Positions 1 to 6,997 of a stretch of 51,636 nt of DNA are shown here, piece by piece (positions within the stretch are counted from its first letter, which is position 1; the number at the start of each line of letters is the position of its first letter). The stretch spans positions 1 through 51,636 of the forward strand of contig JAEDLR010000006.1 of NCBI GenBank assembly GCA_016295145.1, read 5' to 3'. A program made the translations under genes and the position numbers. The notes under the pieces are model-generated. The model did not search any database. It saw only the letters and a program-made list of their open reading frames with translations, and had not been told where the DNA came from. The DNA is from Oscillospiraceae bacterium (GTDB lineage: Bacteria > Bacillota > Clostridia > Oscillospirales > Ruminococcaceae).

Positions 1-1
1 G

Positions 2-442
2 CAATTCCAGTTTGCACTGATGGCACCGGTGCAAAACAGCGAGTATGTATTTATCTGGGATCCCACCGATGATTACAGCCGTTCTGACCTGAAAACTGCT
101 GATGAACTGGGTGTTCCTTTGAACGAAGCACCGTCCTATTATGAGAAGATTACAATGTATGTGGATGGTGAGCAGGTCTGGGGTGATGCTCCGGCTGATG
201 CGCCCGATGCAGATCTGAAGGCACTCTATGGCGATGTCAACTGCGATGATACCGTCAAGATCAATGATGTTATCCTGCTCAACCGTTTGCTGGCGGAGGA
301 TATCAGCGTGGAGATTTCAGCGCAGGGCACGATCAATGCAGACTGCAACGCAAACGGTTCGCCGGATTCCGGTGACAGCGTGCTGATTCTCAGCTACCTT
401 GCGGGCATCATTGATGCAGATGCTCTTGGGAAAGCTTCCTGA
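2..442 (+). CDS. C-terminal end of a dockerin-bearing secreted protein (5' truncated by window)
   Basis: The frame is open from the window edge to TGA at 440-442, so only the last 146 codons are visible. The C-terminal part is a type I dockerin made of two calcium-loop/helix repeats: the first loop reads DVNCDDTVKIND and is followed by a helix with LLNRLLAED; the second loop reads DCNANGSPDSGD and is followed by LILSYLAGI. Dockerins plug enzymes into cohesin modules of a cellulosome scaffold outside the cell. The preceding roughly 70 residues (WDPTDDY, MYVDGEQVW) look like the edge of a beta-rich carbohydrate-active or binding module that I cannot assign. The gene just downstream also has a dockerin, which suggests a local cluster of cellulosome parts. 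The dockerin call is firm; the catalytic role is unknown. Confidence 0.85.
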   Translation, partial: QFQFALMAPVQNSEYVFIWDPTDDYSRSDLKTADELGVPLNEAPSYYEKITMYVDGEQVWGDAPADAPDADLKALYGDVNCDDTVKINDVILLNRLLAEDISVEISAQGTINADCNANGSPDSGDSVLILSYLAGIIDADALGKAS

Positions 443-506
443 TTCAGACAGGGGAGATTTGGGGTCGTTTCAACTAACAACGCAATACAAGAAAGGATTG
501 TTGATT

Positions 507-1616
507 GTGCGACTGATAAACAAAAGTGCAGCGTTGACGATTGCTGCTGTATTAGCTTTTTCTGCTTTTGAACTGCCGGTTACCGCAACCGGTACGATGT
601 TGGGAGATGCGGATACCAACGGCAAATTAACCGTTGCAGATGCGATCATGATCAATCGCATTATTGCCGAGGACACTGTCAGTGCTTCCGCAGACGGTCT
701 GATTAACGCGGATACCGATTGCAACGGCATGGTAACGATAGATGATTCCATGCGGCTGTTGCAGTATCTGGCAGGCTCCCTCACGCAGGAGGAATTCTTC
801 GGTACGATTAATGCGGAAGGCTATGATCTAACTGGCTTTGCGTACCAGTGGCCTGAGGTGTTTTCTAAGGATGACAGCGTAATCATCACGGAGAACAGCT
901 ATAAAAGCCATGATGTTAGCATCACCATTACTGACCATATCAGTGATAACATGGCGTATTATGTTGCCGATATTTATATCCGTGATCTTAGCAGCTTCCG
1001 TTCCGCCTTTGCAAAGGGTACTTATCCGGAGCCGAGAAGCGCCCAGACAGACTCTGTGCGCAATATGGCGAAGGAAAACAACGCGATTCTGGCGATTAAT
1101 GCGGATTACTGTGAGATCCGCTATACGGGAATTTTGTATCGCAACGGCGTGCTGTACCGTGACGTGGATAAGGATGAGGTAGCGGCAATCACCTATGACG
1201 GCGTACTGAGCACATATACCAATGAGGAATTTCGCGCGCTCTCACAGGAACAGCTGGACGATATCTGGCAGACTTCTACCTTTGGCCCTGCATTATTGGT
1301 GGACGGTGAACCCATCAGCGGCTACACCGGTCCCATTGCAGGTGCCAATCCGCGCAGTGGGTTGGGATACTATGAGCCGGGGCATTACTGCTTTGTGCAG
1401 TGTGACGGCAGACAGGACGGTTATTCCATTGGCATGACGATGGACGAGTTTGCAGTGCTGATGGATTCTCTCGGCTGCACTGAGGCGTATAATCTCGATG
1501 GAGGCACTTCATCAGAGATGGTATTCAACGGTGAGCGTGTCAATCAGCCATATAACGGCGGACGCTATTCCAGCGATATTTTCTACATCTGTGAGATCCC
1601 TGAAGCAACAGAATAA
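507..1616 (+). CDS. Secreted protein: N-terminal dockerin + phosphodiester glycosidase (NAGPA-like) domain
   Basis: The chosen start is GTG at 507, nine bases after AAGGA at 493-497. It gives a clean signal peptide (MRLINKSAALTIAAVLAFSA, cut near residue 28). A longer reading from ATG 399 would run through the end of the previous gene and is unlikely. Residues about 32-92 form a dockerin with two calcium loops (DADTNGKLTVAD and DTDCNGMVTIDD). The rest, about residues 150-365, matches the phosphodiester glycosidase family (PF09992, human NAGPA and phage relatives): AINADYCEIRYTGIL and the hallmark NLDGG at residues 329-333, followed by TSSEM. Family members cut glycosyl phosphodiesters. A dockerin at the N-terminus is less usual than one at the C-terminus. 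Substrate unknown, possibly phosphodiester-decorated glycans near the cellulosome. Confidence 0.8.
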   Translation: MRLINKSAALTIAAVLAFSAFELPVTATGTMLGDADTNGKLTVADAIMINRIIAEDTVSASADGLINADTDCNGMVTIDDSMRLLQYLAGSLTQEEFFGTINAEGYDLTGFAYQWPEVFSKDDSVIITENSYKSHDVSITITDHISDNMAYYVADIYIRDLSSFRSAFAKGTYPEPRSAQTDSVRNMAKENNAILAINADYCEIRYTGILYRNGVLYRDVDKDEVAAITYDGVLSTYTNEEFRALSQEQLDDIWQTSTFGPALLVDGEPISGYTGPIAGANPRSGLGYYEPGHYCFVQCDGRQDGYSIGMTMDEFAVLMDSLGCTEAYNLDGGTSSEMVFNGERVNQPYNGGRYSSDIFYICEIPEATE

Positions 1617-1620
1617 TCGA

Positions 1621-1653
1621 AACGGCGGTGTTGCCTGATAACACCGCCGTTTT
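1621..1653 (+). terminator. Intrinsic terminator after the dockerin-NAGPA gene
   Basis: A perfect stem AACGGCGGTGTT / AACACCGCCGTT with a 7-base loop is followed by TTTT. It starts 4 bases after the stop codon of the NAGPA-like gene and ends just before the rarA ribosome site. No separate rarA promoter is evident, so some read-through may feed rarA. Confidence 0.85.
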
Positions 1654-1672
1654 ACGATACAAGGAGGCAAAT

Positions 1673-2941
1673 ATGGTACCATTAGCAGAACGGATTCGTC
1701 CGAAAAGCATTGATGAAATGGTAGGGCAGCCACAGTTATTTGGCAAGAATAGTCCGATGCGGCGCATTACGGAATCGGGGAAAATTCCCAATATGATATT
1801 TTACGGTCCATCCGGTGTGGGGAAAACGACACTGGCGCGCATTCTGGCAGACCGCACGGACCTGCGGCTTTATAAACTCAACGGTACAACAGCCTCGGTA
1901 GGGGATATCCGCGAAATCCTGCAGGAAAGCGGCTCATTATTTGGTTCAAACGGCATTCTCCTGTATCTGGATGAGATACAGTATCTCAACAAAAAGCAGC
2001 AACAAAGCCTTTTGGAGTATATCGAAAACGGCAGCGTCACACTGATCGCATCTACAACAGAGAACCCGTATTTTGCGGTGTTCAATGCCATCATCAGCCG
2101 TTGCACGGTATTTGAGTTCAAACCTGTTACAGCCAAAGAACTGGAACCTGCCATTGTGCGTGCATTTCGTTTTCTGGAGGATGAACAGGGCACGCCGATT
2201 TGTTACGATGAAACCGTTGTGCCCTATATTGCAGCAGGTTGCGGCGGTGATGTGCGAAAAGCGGTCAATACCGTAGAGCTTGCGGTGCTTGCAGGCGAGA
2301 AGACCGAGCAGGGAATCATTGTAGATACAGCGGGCGTGCAAAGTCTGACCCAGCGCAGCAATATGCGCTATGACCGCGAAGGCGATCAGCATTATGATCT
2401 GCTTTCGGCGTTACACAAGTCCATTCGCGGCTCCGATGAAAACGCTGCGATTCATTACGCCGCGAGATTGATGGAAGCAGGGGATCTGTTATCTCTGTGC
2501 CGCAGATTGCTATGTATTGCCGCCGAAGATGTAGGGCTTGCATATCCGATGGCTATCCCCATCGTCAAAGCAGCGGTGGATTCTGCGCTACAGTTGGGCT
2601 TGCCTGAGGCAAGATTGCCTCTTGCCGATGCTGTGATTTTACTTGCTACTGCGCCGAAATCCAATAGTGCGTATCTGGCTGTCGATGCCGCATTGAAAGA
2701 TATCCGTGCCGGTCTTTCAGGGGATTTCCCACGCTGCCTTCAGAATGTACATTTCGACGGTGCCGATGCAAAAGAAAAGGGACAGCATTATCGCTATCCC
2801 CATGATTATCCGAATCATTATGTTGAGCAGCAGTACCTCCCTGATACGCTGCGTGACAGGATCTATTACGAATATGGTGATAACCGTCAGGAGCAAGCTG
2901 CCAAAGAGTACTGGGCGAAAATCAAGCCGTTAAAACGGTAA
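1673..2941 (+). CDS. rarA: Replication-associated recombination protein RarA (MgsA/WHIP AAA+ ATPase)
   Basis: ATG 1673 follows AAGGAGG at 1661-1667 with a 5-base spacer and gives 422 residues, normal for the family. It opens with the typical PLAERIRPKSIDEMVGQ. Walker A is GPSGVGKT at residues 45-52; Walker B is LYLDEIQ. An AAA+ sensor region (STTENPYF) and the C-terminal MgsA domain (RCLQNVHFDG, HYRYPHDYPNHYVEQQYLP) complete the family pattern. RarA is a clamp-loader-like ATPase that acts at stalled replication forks in the cytoplasm. Its last 12 bases overlap the end of the convergent transporter gene on the other strand. Confidence 0.95.
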   Translation: MVPLAERIRPKSIDEMVGQPQLFGKNSPMRRITESGKIPNMIFYGPSGVGKTTLARILADRTDLRLYKLNGTTASVGDIREILQESGSLFGSNGILLYLDEIQYLNKKQQQSLLEYIENGSVTLIASTTENPYFAVFNAIISRCTVFEFKPVTAKELEPAIVRAFRFLEDEQGTPICYDETVVPYIAAGCGGDVRKAVNTVELAVLAGEKTEQGIIVDTAGVQSLTQRSNMRYDREGDQHYDLLSALHKSIRGSDENAAIHYAARLMEAGDLLSLCRRLLCIAAEDVGLAYPMAIPIVKAAVDSALQLGLPEARLPLADAVILLATAPKSNSAYLAVDAALKDIRAGLSGDFPRCLQNVHFDGADAKEKGQHYRYPHDYPNHYVEQQYLPDTLRDRIYYEYGDNRQEQAAKEYWAKIKPLKR

Positions 2942-3916
2942 TACCGTGTTGCAGAACCAGACAATCAACGGTAAAGAAAAAAGCGAGCAAAGTGTTGTGA
3001 CAAATATTGCCTGTGAGGCCAGTTTTTCATCGGAGTGATACTCAGTGGCGAACAATGCTGCCATATTGGCAACGGGCATTGCAGCCATCAGCAACAAAAC
3101 AGAAGCAAGGACTTCGTGGGGTATCACCAAACGAATTCCCAGCCACATCAGTACAGGCAGGATCAACTGCCGCACCAATGTATACACATTCAGGCGCAGA
3201 TTGCAAAGGGTGCTTTTCAGGGGCGTACCTGCAAGATTTGCGCCGACCACCAGCAGTGCAAGCGGAGAGGTCAGTCCGCCAAGTGTATCGCAGGTATCTG
3301 CCAGTACAGAAGGTAGCTGTATTTTCAGTGAGAACAGCAGCACCGCCACCGCACAGCAAAGTACGCCGGGTGTCAGCAGGAGTTTTTTGGGCTGCATCCG
3401 CTGCCAGACGCTACGGCTTTCACCGCTGTCATCCGCTTTGCCTGCGGTAATCAGTATGACACCTACCGTGTAGATCAGCACATTGAATACGCTGTTCAGG
3501 ATCGCGGCATAAAACAAACCCTCGCTGCCGCATACAGCCTGTGCAATGGGGAAGCCGATAAAGCCCACATTGCCGAACACCGTCATAAAGGCGTAGAGAT
3601 TGCGTGTATCCTTTGGAAAGCGAAACAGCATTGTTACCAAAACACTCAGGAGAATCATCATTGCATAAAATCCTGCAGAGACCGCAAATAAATAGCCCAA
3701 ATGCAAGGACGTGCCGCCTGTTTCACCGCGGTTTATCATTAGCAGACGGTCATTGAATGCATCCAGAATCATCAGCGGCGTGGTGACATAGAGCATTAGC
3801 TTTGTGAGTTTCTGCTTCGTGCATTGGTCGATGATATCCACTTTTGCCAACAATGCACCGATGCACAGCACAAGAAACAACCGCAGTAGCTGCTCCAGAA
3901 TCACGGAAATATCCAT
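2930..3916 (-). CDS. Auxin efflux carrier (AEC) family transporter
   Basis: The start at 3916 follows GGAG with an 8-base spacer and gives 328 residues. An upstream extension to 4036 has no ribosome site and would enter degV. The sequence is almost entirely hydrophobic with about ten predicted membrane helices in two halves. Typical AEC stretches are present: VTTPLMILDAFN in the first half, FGNVGFIGFPIAQAV in the middle, and AAMPVANMAALFATEY near the end. Bacterial AEC proteins export or exchange small organic acids such as malate or malonate; the substrate here cannot be told. It lies downstream of degV on the same strand, separated by a hairpin. Confidence 0.85.
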   Translation of the reverse strand: MDISVILEQLLRLFLVLCIGALLAKVDIIDQCTKQKLTKLMLYVTTPLMILDAFNDRLLMINRGETGGTSLHLGYLFAVSAGFYAMMILLSVLVTMLFRFPKDTRNLYAFMTVFGNVGFIGFPIAQAVCGSEGLFYAAILNSVFNVLIYTVGVILITAGKADDSGESRSVWQRMQPKKLLLTPGVLCCAVAVLLFSLKIQLPSVLADTCDTLGGLTSPLALLVVGANLAGTPLKSTLCNLRLNVYTLVRQLILPVLMWLGIRLVIPHEVLASVLLLMAAMPVANMAALFATEYHSDEKLASQAIFVTTLCSLFSLPLIVWFCNTVLPF

Positions 3917-3936
3917 AGTGTCATCTCCATAACACC

Positions 3937-3967
3937 AAAAGTGCGGTATCCAGACGACCGCACTTTT
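3937..3967. terminator. Hairpin between degV and the AEC transporter, terminator-like in both directions
   Basis: An 11-bp perfect stem AAAAGTGCGGT / ACCGCACTTTT has a 9-base loop. Plus-strand reading gives a long T-rich tail (TTTTGTTTTTT), whereas minus-strand reading, the direction of the flanking genes, gives only TTTTGG. It may reduce rather than stop read-through from degV. Confidence 0.6.
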
Positions 3968-3975
3968 GTTTTTTC

Positions 3976-4824
3976 TTATTTGCGAATAAACAACACACCG
4001 AGTGTATTCGGCCCACAGTGGCTGGAGATGGTACATCCTGCAACGGTTTCCACAATACTGTCAAATGCAGCGTGATCGCAAATGGCAGCTCTTGCTGCAT
4101 CCACAGCACCCTGTTCGGCACGGGTATGGGTGATAAAGATCAGATCCTTTTGCAGAGCATCCGGGTCACTCAGTCGGTCATTTACATACTGCGTGACACA
4201 GGCGGTAAAGTTTCCGCGATATTTTTTTGCCACACGCATTTCGCCATCCTGCACCACAATACATGGCTTGAGTTTCAGCATATTGGCACCCAGAGCGGCA
4301 ACGGTGGAGCATCTGCCGCCTTTATGCAGATAATCCAGACGGTCGATGATAAAGCTTGCATCCACCTTCGGAATAATGCTTTCGCGGAGGTAGGCAGCAA
4401 TCGCAGAGTGAGAAAGACCTTCCGCAGCCTTTTGTGCAGCCTGTAAAACCACATGACCAAAGCCTGTGGAGAGGTTTGCAGAATCCACGACTACTACGCG
4501 GTCATTGCCTTCAGCGGCAATACAGGCGTTCTGGTAGCAGCTGGAAAACTTTGCACCGATGGTCAGGCAGATCACAGTATCGTGTTCTTTCAGTGCGTTA
4601 TCAAAGATCTGCGTATAGGTACCCACAGGAATCGCGGCGGTTTTGGGCAGATCACCGCCCTCGGCAACATGACGGAAAATATCCTCGGCCTTGATCTCAA
4701 TGCTATCCTGATATGACTTGCCATTGATCGTTACATACAGCGGAACGATCTGAATATGGTAACGCTCGACTTGCTCAGGGGAAAGATCACAGGTACTGTC
4801 AGCGATAATATGAATGGCAGACAT
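3976..4824 (-). CDS. DegV family fatty-acid-binding protein (FakB-type)
   Basis: ATG 4824 lies 11 bases from AAGGAG; an in-frame GTG at 4836 sits on the ribosome site itself and is unlikely. The 282-residue product matches DegV length. It starts HIIADSTCDLSPEQ, the typical DegV opening, has TAAIPVGTYTQIF, and ends in the glycine-rich SSHCGPNTLGVLFI. Known DegV/FakB proteins bind a fatty acid and present it to the DAK2 kinase FakA, which makes acyl phosphate for membrane lipid synthesis. A FakA homologue is encoded at 18718-20376, so both halves are close. It has its own strong promoter, divergent from that of ddh. Confidence 0.92.
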   Translation of the reverse strand: MSAIHIIADSTCDLSPEQVERYHIQIVPLYVTINGKSYQDSIEIKAEDIFRHVAEGGDLPKTAAIPVGTYTQIFDNALKEHDTVICLTIGAKFSSCYQNACIAAEGNDRVVVVDSANLSTGFGHVVLQAAQKAAEGLSHSAIAAYLRESIIPKVDASFIIDRLDYLHKGGRCSTVAALGANMLKLKPCIVVQDGEMRVAKKYRGNFTACVTQYVNDRLSDPDALQKDLIFITHTRAEQGAVDAARAAICDHAAFDSIVETVAGCTISSHCGPNTLGVLFIRK

Positions 4825-4865
4825 GGTTTTGAACACTCCTTATTCTCAATGGGTCTCTGTATGGC

Positions 4866-4894
4866 ATTATACCCCAAATGCAATAAAAAGTCAA
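4866..4894 (-). promoter_or_regulatory. Sigma-A-type promoter of degV
   Basis: On the minus strand TTGACT (4894-4889), a 17-base spacer and TATAAT (4871-4866) lie about 45 bases upstream of the degV start. It is back to back with the ddh promoter. Confidence 0.8.
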
Positions 4895-4943
4895 GCAAAT
4901 ATGGAGTGCCGCAAAAAAATTGCGCGATTTTACAAAGAAAAAA

Positions 4944-4972
4944 TTGACAAACCCGCTGGATTGGTATATAAT
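4944..4972 (+). promoter_or_regulatory. Sigma-A-type promoter of ddh
   Basis: Consensus TTGACA (4944-4949), 17-base spacer, TATAAT (4967-4972), about 33 bases before the ddh start. Confidence 0.88.
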
Positions 4973-5005
4973 AGATGCAGTAAAAAACAAGGAGGTAGAC
5001 GATTT

Positions 5006-5995
5006 ATGAATCCGATTCGTGTAGGCATTGTAGGCTATGGTAATCTGGGAAAAGGTGTAGAGTTGGCGATTCGCAGCAACAGTGATATGCAGCTTGCGTT
5101 TGTGGCATCACGCCGAGATCCGGCAATGCTGAAACTGCAAACCCCTGATGTACCTGTGTATGCCTATGATTCTCTGAAAGAGCACCGCAATGACGCAGAT
5201 GTTGTGATTCTTTGTGGCGGTTCTGCTACAGATCTGCCCAAGCAGACACCTGAGATTGCATCCATGTTCCATGTGGTGGACAGCTTTGATACCCACGCAA
5301 AAATCCCTACGCATTTTGCTGCTGTCAATGCAGCCGCGGAAGCATCGGGGCACGTTGCGATCATTTCTGTGGGCTGGGATCCCGGTATGTTTTCTCTGGC
5401 AAGACTGTACGGCAACTGCATTCTGCCTGACGGTAAGGATTATACCTTCTGGGGCAAGGGCATCAGCCAAGGTCATTCCGATGCAATTCGCCGCGTAGAA
5501 GGTGTGGTGGATGCCAGACAGTATACTATTCCGATCCAGGCAGCGATGGATGCTGTGCGCAGCGGTCAGCAGCCTGAATTGACCACCCGACAGAAGCATC
5601 TGCGTGAGTGCTTTGTGGTTGCCGAGGATGGTGCAGATCTCAAGCGTATTGAGCATGATATCCGTACGATGCCGAATTATTTTGATGAGTATGACACCAT
5701 TGTTCATTTCATCTCTGCCGAGGAACTGAAAAAGAATCACAGCGAGATCCCTCACGGCGGATTTGTCATGCGCAGCGGTTCCACAGGTGCAGATCACGAA
5801 CACAAGCATCTCATTGAGTATAGTCTGAAGCTGGATTCTAACCCTGAGTTCACAACCAGTGTGCTGATTGCTTATGCAAGAGCTGCAGTGCGCCTTGCAA
5901 ACAGAGGAGAGCACGGATGTAAGACCGTTTTTGACATCGCACCGGCTGACCTTTCTCCGCTTTCCGGCGAAAGTCTGCGTGCAACGATGCTCTGA
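5006..5995 (+). CDS. ddh: meso-Diaminopimelate D-dehydrogenase
   Basis: ATG 5006 follows AAGGAGG at 4989-4995. The 329-residue product has the family's usual length. It begins with an NADPH-binding Rossmann fold, VGIVGYGNLGKGVE, and keeps the substrate-domain motifs of this enzyme: DSFDTHAKI, ISVGWDPGMFSL, FWGKGISQGHSDAIRR and HGGFVMRSG. The enzyme makes meso-DAP directly from tetrahydrodipicolinate, ammonia and NADPH, serving peptidoglycan and lysine synthesis in one step. It stands alone between a strong promoter and the HU gene. Confidence 0.96.
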   Translation: MNPIRVGIVGYGNLGKGVELAIRSNSDMQLAFVASRRDPAMLKLQTPDVPVYAYDSLKEHRNDADVVILCGGSATDLPKQTPEIASMFHVVDSFDTHAKIPTHFAAVNAAAEASGHVAIISVGWDPGMFSLARLYGNCILPDGKDYTFWGKGISQGHSDAIRRVEGVVDARQYTIPIQAAMDAVRSGQQPELTTRQKHLRECFVVAEDGADLKRIEHDIRTMPNYFDEYDTIVHFISAEELKKNHSEIPHGGFVMRSGSTGADHEHKHLIEYSLKLDSNPEFTTSVLIAYARAAVRLANRGEHGCKTVFDIAPADLSPLSGESLRATML

Positions 5996-6075
5996 TTGAT
6001 TGCTGTGATGCCTGTTTTACGGCAAAATCTATGGTAAAATTGCCAAGTTTTCAATGCATTTTCGACCTTTTCTGA

Positions 6076-6103
6076 TTCAAAAGTCTGAAATATCAGATTT
6101 GAA
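6076..6103. repeat. Inverted repeat touching the -35 box of the HU promoter
   Basis: TTCAAAAGTCTGA (6076-6088) and TCAGATTTGAA (6093-6103) are inverted copies that differ only by one bulged base pair of sequence, separated by AATA. The right arm ends at the base before TTGACA. It may be an operator, or the end hairpin of ddh; no T-run follows on the plus strand. Confidence 0.5.
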
Positions 6104-6133
6104 TTGACAAACCACGAATTCTCGTTATATAAT
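6104..6133 (+). promoter_or_regulatory. Promoter of the HU gene
   Basis: TTGACA (6104-6109), 18-base spacer, TATAAT (6128-6133), about 35 bases before the HU start. This is a near-ideal promoter for a highly expressed gene. Confidence 0.85.
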
Positions 6134-6168
6134 GGGTACAATATACTTTTGTTTAGGAGGACATTTCC

Positions 6169-6450
6169 ATGAAGAAGAACGACCTGATCGCAGCAATTGC
6201 TGCAAAAGAAAACTGCACCAAGAAGGACGCTGAGAAGGCTGTAAACCTGGTTCTGGCTTCCCTGACCGACGCTCTGGCTGCCGGCGAGAAGATCTCCATT
6301 GCCGGTTTCGGTACTTTTGAGATCCGCCGCCGCGAGTCCAAGACCTGCATCAACCCTCGCACCAAGGAGAAGATGACCACCAAGGCTTGCAATGTTCTGG
6401 CATTTAAGGCTGGCAAGGCTCTGAAGGATGCGATCAACCCCGCTGAGTAA
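6169..6450 (+). CDS. hup: DNA-binding protein HU
   Basis: ATG 6169 lies 8 bases after AGGAGG. The 93-residue product is a standard HU: MKKNDLIAAIAAKENC, the dimerisation helices, ISIAGFGTFEIRRRES, and the DNA-embracing arm with INPRTKEKM. Codon use is strongly biased (aag, ctg, ggc), as expected for an abundant nucleoid protein. It compacts and bends DNA in the cytoplasm. The DUF6465 gene follows after 23 bases without a terminator and is probably co-transcribed. Confidence 0.96.
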   Translation: MKKNDLIAAIAAKENCTKKDAEKAVNLVLASLTDALAAGEKISIAGFGTFEIRRRESKTCINPRTKEKMTTKACNVLAFKAGKALKDAINPAE

Positions 6451-6473
6451 TTGAAGAATCCGGAGGTTATACT

Positions 6474-6896
6474 ATGGCAAATGGTAAGAAGAAGACAGTG
6501 ACTACTGTTGAGGAACCTGCAAAGGTAACAGCAGCTGAGGAGATCGTTGCCGATGCTGCGAATGCTGTTGCTGAGGTACCGGTGACGGAGAAGCCCGCAA
6601 AGCGTACGCGTAAGTGCTGCAAGACTGCCGAGGCATCCGCTGCTCCTGTTGAGGAGAAGCCTGCCGCCAAGCGTACCCCTGCCAAGCAGGCTGCACCCGC
6701 GGTGAATGTTGTTGTCCAGATCATGGGCAAGGAAGCAACACCCGAGGACATGGTCGCTCGTGCAAAGGCTGACTGGGAGGCACAGGGACATTCTGTTAGT
6801 GAGATCAAGAACCTGGCAGTGTATCTCAATACCGCTGAGGGCAGAGTGTACTACGTTGTTAATGATAACGGCAATTCCGGCTCTTTTGCTTTCTGA
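6474..6896 (+). CDS. DUF6465 family protein with an Ala/Lys/Pro-rich, histone-H1-like N-terminal tail
   Basis: ATG 6474 follows GGAGG. The 140 residues split into a low-complexity tail (about 1-78) rich in Ala, Lys, Glu and Pro, with PAKRTRKCCK and PAAKRTPAKQA, and a compact C-terminal domain (about 80-140) with VVVQIMGKEATPEDMVARA and VYLNTAEGRVYYVVND, the pattern of DUF6465. The function of that domain is not known to me. The basic tail resembles those of bacterial H1-like proteins, and its place behind HU in one transcript fits a nucleoid-linked role; this is an inference. Codon bias is as strong as in HU. Confidence 0.8.
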   Translation: MANGKKKTVTTVEEPAKVTAAEEIVADAANAVAEVPVTEKPAKRTRKCCKTAEASAAPVEEKPAAKRTPAKQAAPAVNVVVQIMGKEATPEDMVARAKADWEAQGHSVSEIKNLAVYLNTAEGRVYYVVNDNGNSGSFAF

Positions 6897-6909
6897 TGCA
6901 AGAACCGCA

Positions 6910-6940
6910 AACGGAGGACAGAAATGTCCTCCGTTTTTTT
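6910..6940 (+). terminator. Intrinsic terminator of the HU operon
   Basis: Stem ACGGAGGACA / TGTCCTCCGT with a GAAA loop followed by T7; 14 bases after the DUF6465 stop. Confidence 0.95.
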
Positions 6941-6997
6941 GTATAAATTCCAGTCGGTTATTCCATACTGAAAGAAAAACAGATGGGAGCCGATACC

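Noticed and set aside
399..506. An upstream ATG start for the dockerin-NAGPA gene
   Set aside because: It would overlap the previous gene and place about 36 unrelated residues before a good signal peptide; GTG 507 has a properly spaced ribosome site.
5108..5914. A 268-codon minus-strand frame
   Set aside because: It is antisense to ddh, has no ribosome site and no recognisable domain.
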